Below the pieces are notes generated by a model that was not told the origin of the DNA, did no database searches, and saw nothing but the letters and a program-made list of their open reading frames with translations. Position numbers and translations under genes: made by a program. A stretch of DNA of 64,000 bases from Dipteronia dyeriana (taxonomy: Eukaryota > Streptophyta > Magnoliopsida > Sapindales > Sapindaceae): positions 28,405,598-28,469,597 of the forward strand of contig CM065297.1 in NCBI GenBank assembly GCA_032871835.1. The letters are read 5' to 3'. Positions 34,304 to 46,182 of the stretch are shown here, in pieces. Numbering within the stretch: position 1 is the stretch's first letter; each line of letters starts with the position of its first letter.

Positions 34304-35057
34304 GGCCCAGTTTGGTATTGTTGTGCTGTGGGAAGAAGTGCTTTTGAAATTGCTGTGGGGGGAATTGCTTTTGGAATTGCTGTGGGAAGAATCAGCTGAG
34401 TGTTTGGTAAACTGATTTTTAAAATTGCTGTGAGAACTAAAAGTAATTTCAATGTGTTTAGTAAACTGAAATAAAAAGTGTTGAGTGTGTAAAATTACTA
34501 AAAGGACATAGACATCTAAATGGTACTAATGTGCTATACTTTATATTTTTCTTGTTTATTTGTGTTTAGTGTTAAGTGTTATATAATTATGGTACTTTAT
34601 TGAATTAATTAGCCCCATTTTTTATTCTACTTTATTTAATTAATTAGTCAAATTTCTTTATTTCTTTATTTCTTTATTTCTTTATTTTATTCTACTTTAT
34701 TTTTTAATTTCATTTTATTCTACTTTATTAAATTAATTATCCCAATTTTTTTATACAGTTATGACAACATTTTTTTTGTACAAAAATATAAGTCTAATTT
34801 TTTTTTTGTTAAATTTCATTAAAGGTAAGGACAAAGTTGGAAAGTTAGTAAAATTTCATTTAATATCACTGTAGCGCGTTTTCTAAAAGCAGAAGCCAAA
34901 ATCCGAAAGCATGTATTTGTAGCTTCTCAAAAACTCAGTTGTGAGAAGCTAAAAGTGATCAAAAGCACTTCCCAGTGATTTTACCAAACACCCTGTCTTA
35001 GGTCCAGAATCACTTTTGGCCCCAAAAACAGCTGGGAAAACAATGCCAAACTAGGCC
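34304..35057. mobile_element. Tourist-like (PIF/Harbinger-type) MITE
   Basis: 754 bp with inverted ends GGCCCAGTTTGGTATTGTT and AACAATGCCAAACTAGGCC, flanked by TTA on both sides (34301-34303, 35058-35060). It interrupts the Tat-A gag-protease junction in the first copy of the tandem duplication. The second copy at about 37105-37115 reads GAATCAGCTTCAGTAAACAC without it, which serves as an empty site. Inside, it is AT-rich with a (TTTATTTC)n-like run near 34655-34685 and no transposase. Confidence 0.9.
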
Positions 35058-35060
35058 TTA

Positions 35061-36175
35061 GTAAACACTATTGGGTCTCATCCTTCATTTATTCTTTATT
35101 GGTAAGGCTTGATAGAATTAACGTCAAAATTCTGCCTTACTTCAACCCCTTCTCGGATTTCCTGAGTCCGTTCCCGGTTACTTCTTCCCGTTGAAGGTCC
35201 TCCAAATATGGTTTGTATCGCTCCGCTCACCTCAGAACTAGCCTTTTTATTCCGATCTGAACTGTGATCTCCAAACTTGGTTTCTTTCCGAGCTTCCGTC
35301 TTCTCAACTTTCTTCAAGAAAATATCTTGTAGATGCCCTTCTCGGATAAGGGTTTCAATATGATATTTGAGCTGGTAGCATTTTGAGGTTTCGTGCCCAC
35401 TTATTTTGTGAAATCTGTAATACTTTGTCGGGTCTCGTCTGGTAAATTACGACTGTCTGCGTGGCTCCTTGACCAGATTCTTCTCTTCTAGTATCGTCAG
35501 GATCTCGTTCTATCTTTTCAGAAGCGGGGTGCAGTTCGTACACTTTCCTTGAAACTTTTCCCTAGTTTGGTCAGTACTACGTTCGTTTCCCTCATCTTTG
35601 CTTCTTTCTTTGCTATTTCCTTTTTGTTTCCCTTTATGGTTCGGTGGCTTTGACTCGACATCTTTTTGTTTGGGTCTCCCTCCATACATATAACTACCTT
35701 CTGTCGCTAACTCTTCTTCTTCTGCTAATACATATCCACCCGACATATCCATCATGTCTGCATATCTAGCTAAACGAGATATTCTTAAGTCAAAAGATAA
35801 CCGCCCATTCTTTAAATTATTTACGAATACATCGATTATTGCTTCGTCATTTGCACAACCGATTTTCGAGATCGCCTAGCCGAATCTTCGTAGATACTTT
35901 TTTAACGAATCGTCTTTTCCTTATTTTAGCTGAGAATGGTATGCCACCAATTTTTTTTCTGTGTACATTCCCTAGGAATTGTCTTGAGAAACTTCTACTC
36001 AATTCCCCGAAACTCCCAATACTTGTTGGGGGCAATCTTCTGAACCACCTTGAGCCTACAACCTCAAGTGCCTGTGGAAAGTTAAGACACAACAAGGGAT
36101 CGTTGTGGGCATATTGGGCTATAGCTCTCTTATACCGTCTGACATGCTCCTTGGGATCTGTATTCTTTTTGAATT
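35061..36175 (-). pseudogene. gag: Tat-A gag, copy 1
   Basis: The minus strand shows the gag domain around 36095-35847 (LCLNFPQALEVVGSRWFRRL, PPTSIGSFGELSRSFSRQFL), then MMDMSGGYVLAEEEELATEG, a lysine-rich linker, TRPDKVLQISQNKWARN-type zinc-knuckle remnants in an overlapping frame, and a tail rich in charged residues. It ends abruptly near 36175 (KKNTDPK region), where the sequence switches to the pre-RT region of the second copy. Frame breaks are frequent. Confidence 0.8.
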
Positions 36176-38240
36176 GTTCTTCTAGACAAACACCACATTA
36201 GCTACCCACTGTGGATAATTGATTTCTCTGATTGATCCTACAGTGAACAACTTCTCTACCTCCTGCTTGATCACCCGACTCCTCTCAAGGTTAAAAGACC
36301 TTTTTTTTTAAATATAAGTTTTATGCTCCAATCCATAGCCAAATGATGTGATATCACTTGCATGTCTATCCCCACCATGTCTTCATGACTCCACATGAAT
36401 ACATCTTTGTATTCTCCAAGCAAATTGATATGATATGTCCTGACCTTTTCTTATAAATTAGCTCCGATTTTAACCTTTTTTGTTGATTCGTTTTCTTTTA
36501 AGACTACTTTCTCTGTTGGCTCATTCTTTGATGTCTCGAGTTCCTCCTTTTGATCAAACTCGAACATCAATGATTCTCCTTGCTTAGTCTGATTTGGTTG
36601 AGTCAGAGTACATACTTGGTGTTCAATGTTATCTTTGTCCTTGTAAACGGAGAGATTAGCTCTTCTAGCAATTTCCTACGAACCCTTGACCGTTCCTACC
36701 CCCCATTCAGTCAGGAATCTTATCATCAGGGCGTAAGTAGCCTTTACTACCTTTGTTTTGTTCAGGAAAGGTCGACCTAGTAGAGCATTGTAAGGCCAGT
36801 TATCCATGTACACCACTACAAAGTCGAGTAGCATCGTTTTCTGGTAAGGTGCTACACTGATTTTCACGGGTAACTTTACTGTTCCTAGGGACCTGACCTC
36901 AATTCCTCCAAACTCTCGGAGCATGGTATGAAAAGGTTACAGGCCCTTGCGATCCAGTCTAGGCTGATCATAAACAGTTAAGCTGAGAATATCTGCTGAA
37001 CTACCGTTGTCCACTAGTATCCTCTGAACTTTCATATGGCCAATTCGTGGTGCTAATGACGAGAGCATCATTTGGACGGACGTCGACCCCATACGAATCA
37101 GCTTCAGTAAACACTATTGGGTCTCATCCTTCCTTTATTCTCTTTTGGTCAGGTTTGATGGAATTAACGTCAAAATTCTGCCTTACTTCAATCACTTCTC
37201 AGATTTTCTGAGTCCGTTCTCGGTTACTTCTCCCCATTGAAGGTCCTCCAAAGATAGTTTGTATCGCTCCGCTCACCTCAGAACTAGCCTTTTTATTCTG
37301 ATCTGAACTGTGATCTCCAAACTTGGTTTCTTTTCGAGCTTCTGTCTTCTCATCTTTTTTCAAGATAATATCTTATAGATCCCCTTCTCGGATAAGGGTT
37401 TCAATATGATCTTTGAGCTGGTAGCATTTCAAGGTTTCGTGCCCACTTTTTTTGTGAAATCTGTAATACTTTGTCGGGTCTTGTCTGGTAAATTACGACT
37501 GTCTGTGTGGCTCCTTGACCAGATTCTTCTCTTCTAGTATCGTCAGGATCTCGTCCTGTCTTTTCAGAAGTGGGGTGCAGTTTGTACACTTTCCTTGAAA
37601 CTTTTCCCTAGTTTGGTCAGTACTACGTTCGCTTCCCCCATCTTTGCTTCTTTCTTTGCTATTTCCTTTTTGTTTCCCTTTATGGTTCTGTGTCTTTGAC
37701 TCGACATCTTTTTGTTCGGGTCTCTCTCCATGCATATAACTACCTCTTGTCGCCAACTCTTCTTCTTCTGCTAATACATATCCACCCGACATATCCATCA
37801 TGTCTGCATATCTAGCTAAACGAGCTCTTCTTAAGTCAAAAGATAACCGCCCATTCTGTAAATTATTTAAGAATGCAGTGATTATTGCTTTGTCATTTGC
37901 ACAACCGATTTTCGAGATCTCCTGACCGAATCTTCCCAAATACTTTTTTAGCGACTCGTTTGTTCATTGTTTTAGCTGAGAAAGGTATGTCACCTATTTT
38001 TTTCCTTTGTCCATTCCCGAGGAATTGTCTTGAGAAACTTCTAGTAAATTCCCCGAAACTCCCAATACTTGTCGGGGCAATCTTTCGAACCACCTTAAGC
38101 CTCCCAAAGTGCCTGTGGAAAGTTAATACACAACAAGGGATCGTTGTGGGCATATTGGGCTATAGCGCTCTTATACCATCTGACATGCTCCTTGAGATCT
38201 GTATCCTTTTTGAATTGATCCATGTGCGGCATTCTGAATC
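36176..38240 (-). pseudogene. Tat-A protease-gag duplicated copy 2
   Basis: This repeats the 33415-36175 block. Pre-RT sequence lies at 36180-36700. LPVKISVAPYQKTMLLDFVV and ALLGRPFLNKTKVVKATYAL come from 36924-36676. The protease site (ILVDNGSSADILSL) is near 36990-37020. The gag C-terminal part and gag domain are at 37400-38160 (MGRFGQEISKIGCANDKAII, LRRARLARYADMMDMSGGYV). Unlike copy 1 it lacks the MITE and continues into the true 5' part of gag. Tandem duplication by unequal recombination within the element explains it best. Confidence 0.85.
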
Positions 38241-39019
38241 TCTCCAGGAATAGCGTTCACAGAATGTTTCTAGTGAAAGGGCTGTCGGAATCATTATCAG
38301 ACAATTCATTATGTCCGTAACTCCTGATTAGTGCATCCATTTGAAGCTTATTATTCACAATTCTCGGGTCACGCTCTGAATCACGATATCTCTATCACCC
38401 ACTGGCTCTCCCAGATGGTTGAGCTATCGAGTGACTGTCATACCTGTTTCCAGCTCCTCTTCTTCTTGCCTCTGAGTCTCACGACCTAATCCTTGTAAGT
38501 GTATGGTTCCACGGTGGTGTTTACGATGATGACGGTCACTGTCTTCTGATGATGATGACTGATCCCTTCGTCGATCGTATTTACGGTGTCTATCGTGCCA
38601 CACTTGACCATGGCTTCGCCTTTGGTGAGGTCATTCTTCTGTGGGCATCTTAAGATCCTGGTTGTAAGATGTACCCCCAGTTTGATTGATAAGATCTGAA
38701 CTCCTGACGGGTACCAACACATCTAGTTCTTACCCAACTATAACCGATCGGAGCCTAAGAGGTGATGGTGGGTTTGGCGGATTCGCCTCTCATACAGCTA
38801 GTAGATTTATTCCTTCCTCCTCTAAAAATAATTGTTGCAATGCATCCCTAAAATGGACGCTATGTCCTCATTGGTCGGAAGGACTCGCTGGATGCCAGCT
38901 AGGGATACAGGTTAGTTCCCAGTGGTTGTTGTGGTATCCTAAGTGGTCCCCCATTTGTGAGCATTATCTGGCGATTTTCGTATGTTTCTAGAATCGTCTT
39001 TACTTCCATCACTAGACAT
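38241..39019 (-). pseudogene. gag: Tat-A gag, 5' part
   Basis: On the minus strand the gag ATG is at 39019 (MSSDGSKDDSRNIRKSPDN), parallel to the Tat-B gag start. An Arg/His/Asp-rich linker follows around 38720-38500 (codons for alternating His, Arg, Asp, Ser) and leads into the gag domain of copy 2. A stop occurs within 30 codons and several frameshifts follow. Confidence 0.75.
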
Positions 39020-39035
39020 CTTTTAAATAGATCGA

Positions 39036-39053
39036 AGTTTCAGAAGCGCCAAT
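39036..39053 (-). promoter_or_regulatory. Tat-A primer binding site
   Basis: Read on the minus strand, ATTGGCGCTTCTGAAACT directly follows the 5' LTR end GTCAACA. It starts like the Tat-B site (ATTGGC) and then differs. Confidence 0.55.
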
Positions 39054-39929
39054 TGTTGACGTCGATTTCTTGTTAGTCAAGAAAGTTAACATCGTTCGGT
39101 TCGATTATGACCTGTCAAAAGAGAAAAAGAGAGAGAATGCAATTGATATGATTATGACACGAGTATACGTGGTAAAACTCCGGTGGTCGGAGAAACATCC
39201 ACGTGTGGTTGTGTGGACAATCAAGCCAAATCCACTATTAAATAGTAAATTACACCTCTCGATCTCTCTTGCCTCTCTTTTTACAGGGATTTCTTTCTGT
39301 TCTCTATTATGTGTCCCCTTTTACAGTGAGATTATGGGTCTATTTATATATGTATAGAACCCTAATCCTTGTTACATATAAGGTGCGATGATAGTGTTTA
39401 ATTAGAACTTGTTACTTGTTGTAGTCGTCTTTGTCTTCTTTACTATTTCTGAGATCTTGTGGATCGAGTCTGAATCTTCATAGGATTCTAATTGTATAGT
39501 CCGTTTAGGACATATTTCCTAATCAGTGTGCAATCTTTTAGAAGAGTAGAGTTATTGCTTTATTTGGACTCGTTTCTTGCTTAGTGTTTTATCCTCCTAG
39601 AAACTTTTAAGTTTTTTCCTTCTCTGATACGAGGGAATGAAATAAGGATTTTTCCATATTAGAGTATGATTCTGGATTCCTTCTTTGGGCTCATTTTCTT
39701 TGTGGATCACATATCTTTTTACTTCTTCTTTACTCGGGCTTCACATGGTGTCCCAAGTAAAGCTGAATGTGTCGAGTATTTGTAATCGTCCTTGCTCGAG
39801 TTCTCGTGTCTGGGTGATACCACCGATGGTGTTTTTCAGATTCCAGTATGGATGCTTATTTGGCAATCTTCTTGGAAGCCTGTTTTATCTGTCAGTGATG
39901 TGTACATTTAATAAAATATACATATAACA
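39054..39929 (-). repeat. Tat-A 5' LTR
   Basis: 876 bp, TGTTGACGTCGATTTC to CATATAACA on the plus strand, colinear with 4574-5422 and more complete near its middle. CATAA follows at 39930-39934. Confidence 0.93.
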
Positions 39930-39934
39930 CATAA

Positions 39935-40527
39935 TTTACAAGAAGAAAATTTCGGCCAAGGCAAATTTTCTAAGAGTAAATTTCGGCCAAAGGGGAATTT
40001 TAAGTGTAGAGAATTCGGTTCTTACTCTAGATAAATTCGTCCAACTCTAAAGATTGGTTTATGAAAATTCGGCAAAAAGGAAAAGGAAGAAAGAACGTTT
40101 TGTATTCGATGGTGCACTAGTAGCCTTTACATTAAAAGGTTTTGTGTACAACATCGAATATAGGTTCATGCGAGTTTCAATCAAATTGATTGATAATTCA
40201 CAAGTGACCTAACTTTCTTTGTGTTTCTTCTTGGAGGATTATTGTGAGTAACAAAGAAGAAGATTTTGTTTGTTTCCATCCTCAGGTATACCATTAAAAG
40301 AAACGGAGTCCACACTCCTAGGTGATTCACTTTCATGATTGGATTGGAAGATCTTACGGATTCAATTCGACTCTAGTTCAATCGTCACGATATAAAAGGT
40401 ACGATACTTTTAATATATGTTAATTAATCTAAGGTTAAGGTTCTTTCTTTTAAAGAGAAATTTTTAAAAAATATTTCAAACCCTAATTTTACGCTTCCGC
40501 CGTTTTTTGAACCAATTTTTCCCTACA
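39935..40527 (+). mobile_element. Solo LTR of the Copia-2 family, right part
   Basis: Continues the LTR broken at 4573. It matches the last third of the Copia-2 LTR (TTTTGTGTACAACATCGAAT, GGATTGGAAGATCTTACGGA) and ends TTTTTCCCTACA at 40527. LINE ORF2 resumes immediately after, with CTGCA as the duplicated target. Confidence 0.87.
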
Positions 40528-41165
40528 CTGCATACTAATAGGCTGGAAGTAAAGCTGGATTTAGTTTTCTTAATGGAGACGAAATGTGACCAGGTAAAAA
40601 TGGAACAATGGCATGTCAATTTAGGCTTTTGTTGCAAGCTTGTGGTAAAAAATAGAGGGAAATCAGGAGGTTTGTGCTTGTTTTATCACAACAATGTTTT
40701 AGTTAATCTGATTACTTATTCTCTGGGCCACATTGATGTTAAAGTTTTTGAGAAAAGAGGCGCTACTTGGAGATTTATTGGTTTTTATGCAAACCTAGAT
40801 AGGTTTCAAAAAGCTCAGTCTTAGACTCTCTTGCGTTGCCTTGCGAGTCTCTTGGGGCTACCCTGGTTATGCAAGGGAGATTTTAATGAAATTTTGAGTG
40901 ATTCCAAAAAATTGTAAAGAGTTGAAACAAGATGGCGTGTTATGTCTGAGTTTAGAGAAGTTTTAGAGTGCAATTTAGAAGATATGGCTATGTCGGTCCA
41001 AGATTCACTTGGAGCAACAAGAGGGATGGCTCTGATGTTATAATGGAAAGGTTAGATAGAGCTCTGTGTAACAGGGGTTGGTGAGCCTTGTTTCCGCGTT
41101 TCATGGTTGAACATCTTGATTTTTTAGACTCGGATCACAGGCCTGTAGTTATCGATTTTGTTGTT
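40528..41165 (+). pseudogene. LINE ORF2, APE-type endonuclease
   Basis: The frame begun before 2800 continues as HTNRLEVKLDLVFLMETKCD, then GKSGGLCLFYHNN and GATWRFIGFYANLDR. After a stop at 40822 come WLCKGDFNEILSDSKK (about 40862-40910) and, in a shifted frame, SDHRPVVIDFVV (41125-41165). METK, GDFNEI and SDHRP are signature blocks of the LINE endonuclease, which nicks target DNA for target-primed reverse transcription. At least two stops and two frameshifts are present. It is interrupted at about 41165 by element X. Confidence 0.87.
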
Positions 41166-42515
41166 GCTGCGTATTTTGATGACACGTCATTGCAGTGTCG
41201 TCAAATATGAACATTTAAGTTTGGCCTCGCAAGGGCACAAGTCACTAAGACTAGCACAACAGTAAGCAAGGGATCGTTCCACAAGGATGTGAGATTCATC
41301 GACTGTCTCTAGTTATAGCCATTATTATAACACTCTGAGCGGACTACTGTGTTGCGTATATAAAAGAATTGTGGAAAGGTAAATGCTAAACTAACCTAAC
41401 AAACTACATAAATAAACAATATGTACAATAATAGGATGGAATAGAGTGATGTAGAATGTAGATGGTCACACTAAGCAAATGACTCCACCATAACAATCAC
41501 ACAATTTCATACAATATGCATAGCCAAAGTTGAATGCCGTTCTCACTTAATCCTCGCTAATTGTCCTCACTCTAGCAACAATCAACTATACCGATATGCA
41601 CCATCAACATCTCTCGATGACTGCTCGAAGTACACTCGAGTTCATTAAGAACAATGAGACACCCATAGTAACAATACGTGCAAAACCGCGTGCAGGCTCT
41701 ACTCGTAGTGGCTAATCTACTAAATGCACGTTGAGTGCTTCACCTCTCGATTCTTCACACACAACCTAGGTTCAATCGAATGGTGGCTAACCACTTAAAG
41801 GCTTTAAGCATTTCGATGGGCCATTAAACCAATAACAAGCATGTGCAACGAAATAGGCAACAATACTAGGTTTATATCAAATTCCTAATGCATGAAAGTA
41901 CACATCGAAAAAAGGATAGAGATGCATGGAAAGAAATACAAAATGGATAGAAAGGAGACCCCTCATTCGTAATCGGGAATCGAACACCGGGACTTCTCAG
42001 GTGTCGATTCAAGATGTCCTCACCATTGGACAACTACTGCATTCTCCAATTTCATGAATGTATAACCCCCTCAACAAAAGAGAGAGCTCTCTCCTAATCT
42101 CTCTAAACTCCCTAAGATGGATGGTTAAAATGGAAATAAGCTTACCATACAAATATATGCATCAATGTTGATTGTTAGACATAAAGAACATTCAATTGAA
42201 TTAAGGGTTCATTATCTTGATTAAGGCAATAACCGAAATCAATTCATCACTCAAAATCAAGCCATGGGATGAGCAATTGTGCCTTGAAATAAGACCCATT
42301 AAGCACAATAATAAAGAACCAAAGCCTAATCTAGCATGTGAATGCATAATCAACCAAGCTTTACCAATCTTTGGAGCTAAAACTCAAACACTCAAATCAC
42401 TCTAAACACGGTATTTAGGTTCATTCATCAACATACAAACAATCATGGGAGGCTAAATTATACTACTTCTAAATTAAATTACTCTACACCTAATCTCATT
42501 CATGAATAGATATCA

Positions 42516-43967
42516 ATTATGACCATCCACACACATGCATATCATAATATGAGCGAAATTATGCTTAAATCAAAGAATAGAACAAAACTCAAAGAATTTA
42601 AGAACAATCAATATATTTATGACATAAGTGTAGGTTCACAATATCCCTAAATTGTGATACACAATTAAGAAAATAAGAAATACAAAGAGAATGAGTAAAT
42701 AAAAACAACCCTTGAAGAAAACTCCTCCAAGAGCTCATTTCCATGCTTGGCTCATTTTTGGTCAAAGAACCCCTTCTATCTCCTTGCAATCTACTCTCAA
42801 TTGGGTGGATGAAGTGTATACAGGGGTGGTAGAGGTGTATGGTGAGCTCCCATGGAGTAAAAACTTCCATGGGAGCTTGAATCACTCAATCCTTAGTGAA
42901 AAAGATGAAAAAGATGGAAGATAAGAGAGGTTTGGGCATGAAAGAGAGAGAAGAGAGGAAGGGCTATGTGAAGAGATGTGAGAAATGAGGGTATTTATAA
43001 TTATGACCATCCACACACATGCATATCATAATATGAGCGAAATTATGCTTAAATCAAAGAATAGAACAAAACTCAAAGAATTTAAGAACAATCAATATAT
43101 TTATGACATAAGTGTAGGTTCACAATATCCCTAAATTGTGATACACAATTAAGAAAATAAGAAATACAAAGAGAATGAGTAAATAAAAACAACCCTTGAA
43201 GAAAACTCCTCCAAGAGCTCATTTCCATGCTTGGCTCATTTTTGGTCAAAGACCCCTCCTATCTCCTTGCAATCTACTCTCAATTGGGTGGATGAAGTGT
43301 ATACAGGGGTGGTAGAGGTGTATGGTGAGCTCCCATGGAGTAAAAACTTCCATGGGAGCTTGAATCACTCATTCCTCAGTGAAAAAAGATGAAAAAGATG
43401 GAAGATAAGAGAGGTTTGGGCATGAAAGAGAGAGAAGAGAGGAAGGGCTATGTGAAGAGATGTGAGAAATGAGGGTATTTATAATTATGACCATCCACAC
43501 ACATGCATATCATAATATGAGCGAAATTATGCTTAAATCAAAGAATAGAACAAAACTCAAAGAATTTAAGAACAATCAATATATTTATGACATAAGTGTA
43601 GGTTCACAATATCCCTAAATTGTGATACACAATTAAGAAAATAAGAAATACAAAGAGAATGAGTAAATAAAAACAACCCTTGAAGAAAACTCCTCCAAGA
43701 GCTCATTTCCATGCTTGGCTCATTTTTGGTCAAAGACCCCTCCTATCTCCTTGCAATCTACTCTCAATTGGGTGGATGAAGTGTATACAGGGGTGATAGA
43801 GGTGTATGGTGAGCTCCCATGGAGTAAAAACTTCCATGGGAGCTTGAATCACTCATTCCTCAGTGAAAAAAGATGAAAAAGATGGAAGATAAGAGAGGTT
43901 TGGGCATGAAAGAGAGAGAAGAGAGGAAGGGCTATGTGAAGAGATGTGAGAAATGAGGGTATTTATA
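42516..43967. repeat. Three tandem 484-bp units
   Basis: Units start at 42516, 43000 and 43484 with ATTATGACCATCCACACACA and end GAGGGTATTTATA. They differ at only a handful of bases. Units 2 and 3 share differences from unit 1 (for example GACCCCTCCTATC against GAACCCCTTCTATC), and unit 3 has GGTGATAG where 1 and 2 have GGTGGTAG. Each unit contains a short inverted repeat (GAGCTCCCATGGAG and CTTCCATGGGAGCTTG). Two rounds of tandem duplication, recent compared with the surrounding decay. Confidence 0.95.
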
Positions 43968-43980
43968 GTGCTTGGAAGTT

Positions 43981-43985
43981 AGGGC
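43981..43985. repeat. Target site duplication of Copia-2, left copy (AGGGC)
   Basis: AGGGC precedes TGTTGGGATT and recurs at 49713-49717 after the end of Copia-2. Confidence 0.92.
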
Positions 43986-46167
43986 TGTTGGGATTATGCT
44001 CGATAGCAAAAGTGTAATAATGTATTTGACAATCTTTTCATATTAATGAAGTGATTTCTAGTTTAACAAATCTTATAATATTTATAGTTTAATTATTATA
44101 ATTGTCAAAAGTAAATAATCATAAGGTCAAAAGACTATGAGAAAAGAAGAATTATTCATACATCTAGATATGTATGAGGTAGACACAATTCTTTAGTTAG
44201 TCTTGAATAATATTCACAACTTAAGATAAAAGGTTGGGCGCCTTTATCTTGTCAAAGTTGTAGATTCTTTTGCTAGCATTTGAGTGGGATCAATTGTGTT
44301 ATGATGAGTCTAAAATCATCAAAGTGTGGTGTCTTTGGGTAAAAGAATCTAGTGCACTGGGTGCATTGAATAGGATCACAATGAAACACTTTATCTAGAA
44401 CGTCAATAGATAAAAGTTTTTCATTTGAAGACAATCGGAGAGTCTATCTCATTCTTGAGATAAATGATGGACTTATGGTTGCAAGTGTTATCATTTGAGC
44501 TATCAATGAGTATGATTATATAGCATAGTCTATCCTCGATAGTTTGGTGGTATTCATTTGTTAATCGATAGAGGACTTCATTTATAGATAAGGACATCAT
44601 GGCTCCATTTATTAAATGAGAGTAGAATATCATCATATTGATGTTTTGAGGTATTGGATATTAAATCTTAACGTTAAGTTTTCAATAGTGTCTATTGAAA
44701 CATGGCTTCTGGACAAGTCAAAATATCCAAGTTCAAAATGTGGTCATATGAGTAAATATGGTAACTTGGAGAGCTATAGACGGTCTATGAGCTCTTGGCG
44801 ATTACTGGTATTCTTCACGAGGATACACTTTCTCCAATAAGGTTGTCTAGGGTATGAATGAGTAACATCAACTTATTCTATCTTTATTTAAGAGTTCAAT
44901 TTTAGTTCTTTAGTGGAATGAACTAAAATTAAATAGATCGAATCTAAGTGAATCATTTGTTGATTGTGATTGGGTTGTGTCTATTGGAGCTTAAATCTAG
45001 ATAGCCCGCAAAGATCCCCAATCCACACGAACTTGTATGGATCACTTAATATATTCAACCGAACCAATTTAGGGGTCCATCTAGAATTGTATTGAGGCAT
45101 ATGGACTTGTTTCTTTTTGTAAGAATGAGTCTAGTTCACATGTGAACTTTTTATAAAGGTCAAATGGATTTGAAAAAAATAAGAAAATAATATATTGGCA
45201 CATATATATGTGTTGGGCGGCAAGGCTATTTAGAATAGCTTAATTATATTATTTAATTAAATAGAAATTAATTAATTTGTTGATTAATTAATTATTTAAT
45301 TAAAAGTCAAAATCTTTTTCTATTAGGAGATGGTCTCCTAATATTATACTATAGTTGGTAGTATAATTAATATTAAAGACTATATTTTATAAGTAGATAA
45401 ATAAAAGGAATTATTTATCTAATCAAATTAGGAAGTCTTTAACATGGTTACAAATACACTATTGAGTTGGATTAGGAGTCTTGGTGTAGGATAGAATTTC
45501 CTTTAGAAAAGAATTATTAACCACCAAGTAAATTCACCTAAGGAAAGGATTCTTGTCCACCAAGTAAATCATTCTTAGGAGAGGATTTGGTCTCATATAT
45601 ATATACTTGTAAATTTCGACCAAGCATGAGTTTTTGGTGTGAGAAGTTGTTTTTTATTGTTATAATTTTTTTTTTCGTCCAACTCATTGTGTGAAGAATT
45701 CGGCCAAGCATAGAGAAAAGAGGGAACGTTTTTGTTTTCGATAGTACACTAGTATCCTTTGCATCAAACGAGTTTTGTGTACAACATCGAATCAAGGTTC
45801 ACGCGAGTTTCAATCAAATTGATCGGTAATTCAAAAGCAACCGGACGTTCTTGGTTTTTCTCTTCGAGGATTATTGTGACTAACAAAGAAGCATATTTTG
45901 TTTGTTTCCATCCTCAGGTATACAATTTAAAGAAACAGAGCCCACACTCCTAGGTTATTCACGTTCGTGATTGGATTGGAAGATCTTACGGATTAAATTC
46001 GATGCTATTTTAATCGTCACGAAAAAAAGGTACGATTCTTTTTATATACATCAATTAATCTAGGGTTAAGGTTCTTGTTATTAAAAGGGAATTTATTTTT
46101 ATATACGCAAACCCTAATTTTCGTTTTCTCACGCTTCTGTTGCGTTTTGAACCGTTTTTTCCTTTCA
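43986..46167 (+). repeat. Copia-2 5' LTR
   Basis: 2182 bp, TGTTGGGATTATGC to TTTTCCTTTCA. It matches the solo LTR along most of its length and the truncated 3' LTR (48554-49712) over its last half. Confidence 0.92.
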
Positions 46168-46168
46168 A

Positions 46169-46182
46169 TTTGTATCAGAGCC
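46169..46182 (+). promoter_or_regulatory. Copia-2 primer binding site
   Basis: TTTGTATCAGAGCC follows the LTR. It is the tRNA-Met-type site with one change (GTAT in place of GGTAT). Confidence 0.8.

Larger units (their letters stand above)
4574..39929 (-). mobile_element. Tat-A: Ty3/gypsy Tat-lineage element, nested-in and split
   Basis: A full-length element on the minus strand with matching LTRs (39054-39929 and 4574-5422) and a perfect CATAA duplication. After removing Tat-B, Copia-1, a MITE and an internal gag-protease duplication, about 11 kb remain, close to Tat-B's 11.8 kb. The order on the minus strand is gag, protease, RT, RNase H, archaeal-type RNase H, integrase, then a gene on the opposite strand, then the 3' LTR. 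The second RNase H places it in the plant Tat lineage. All genes carry stops and frameshifts. Confidence 0.92.
41165..43985. mobile_element. Element X (unclassified repeat), left part
   Basis: Non-coding sequence that interrupts LINE ORF2. It opens with an imperfect palindrome (TTTTGATGACAC and GTGTCGTCAAA around 41180-41215). Then come CAAGGGATCGTTCCACAAGG-type sequence, a run rich in short ORF-free segments, and the 484-bp tandem units. From memory, sequences with 'AGTAAGCAAGGGATCG...CACAAGG' recur in many dicot genomes, but I cannot assign a superfamily. There are no LTRs, TIRs or coding domains that I can define. Ends and TSD are unresolved, so the boundary is approximate. Confidence 0.5.
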
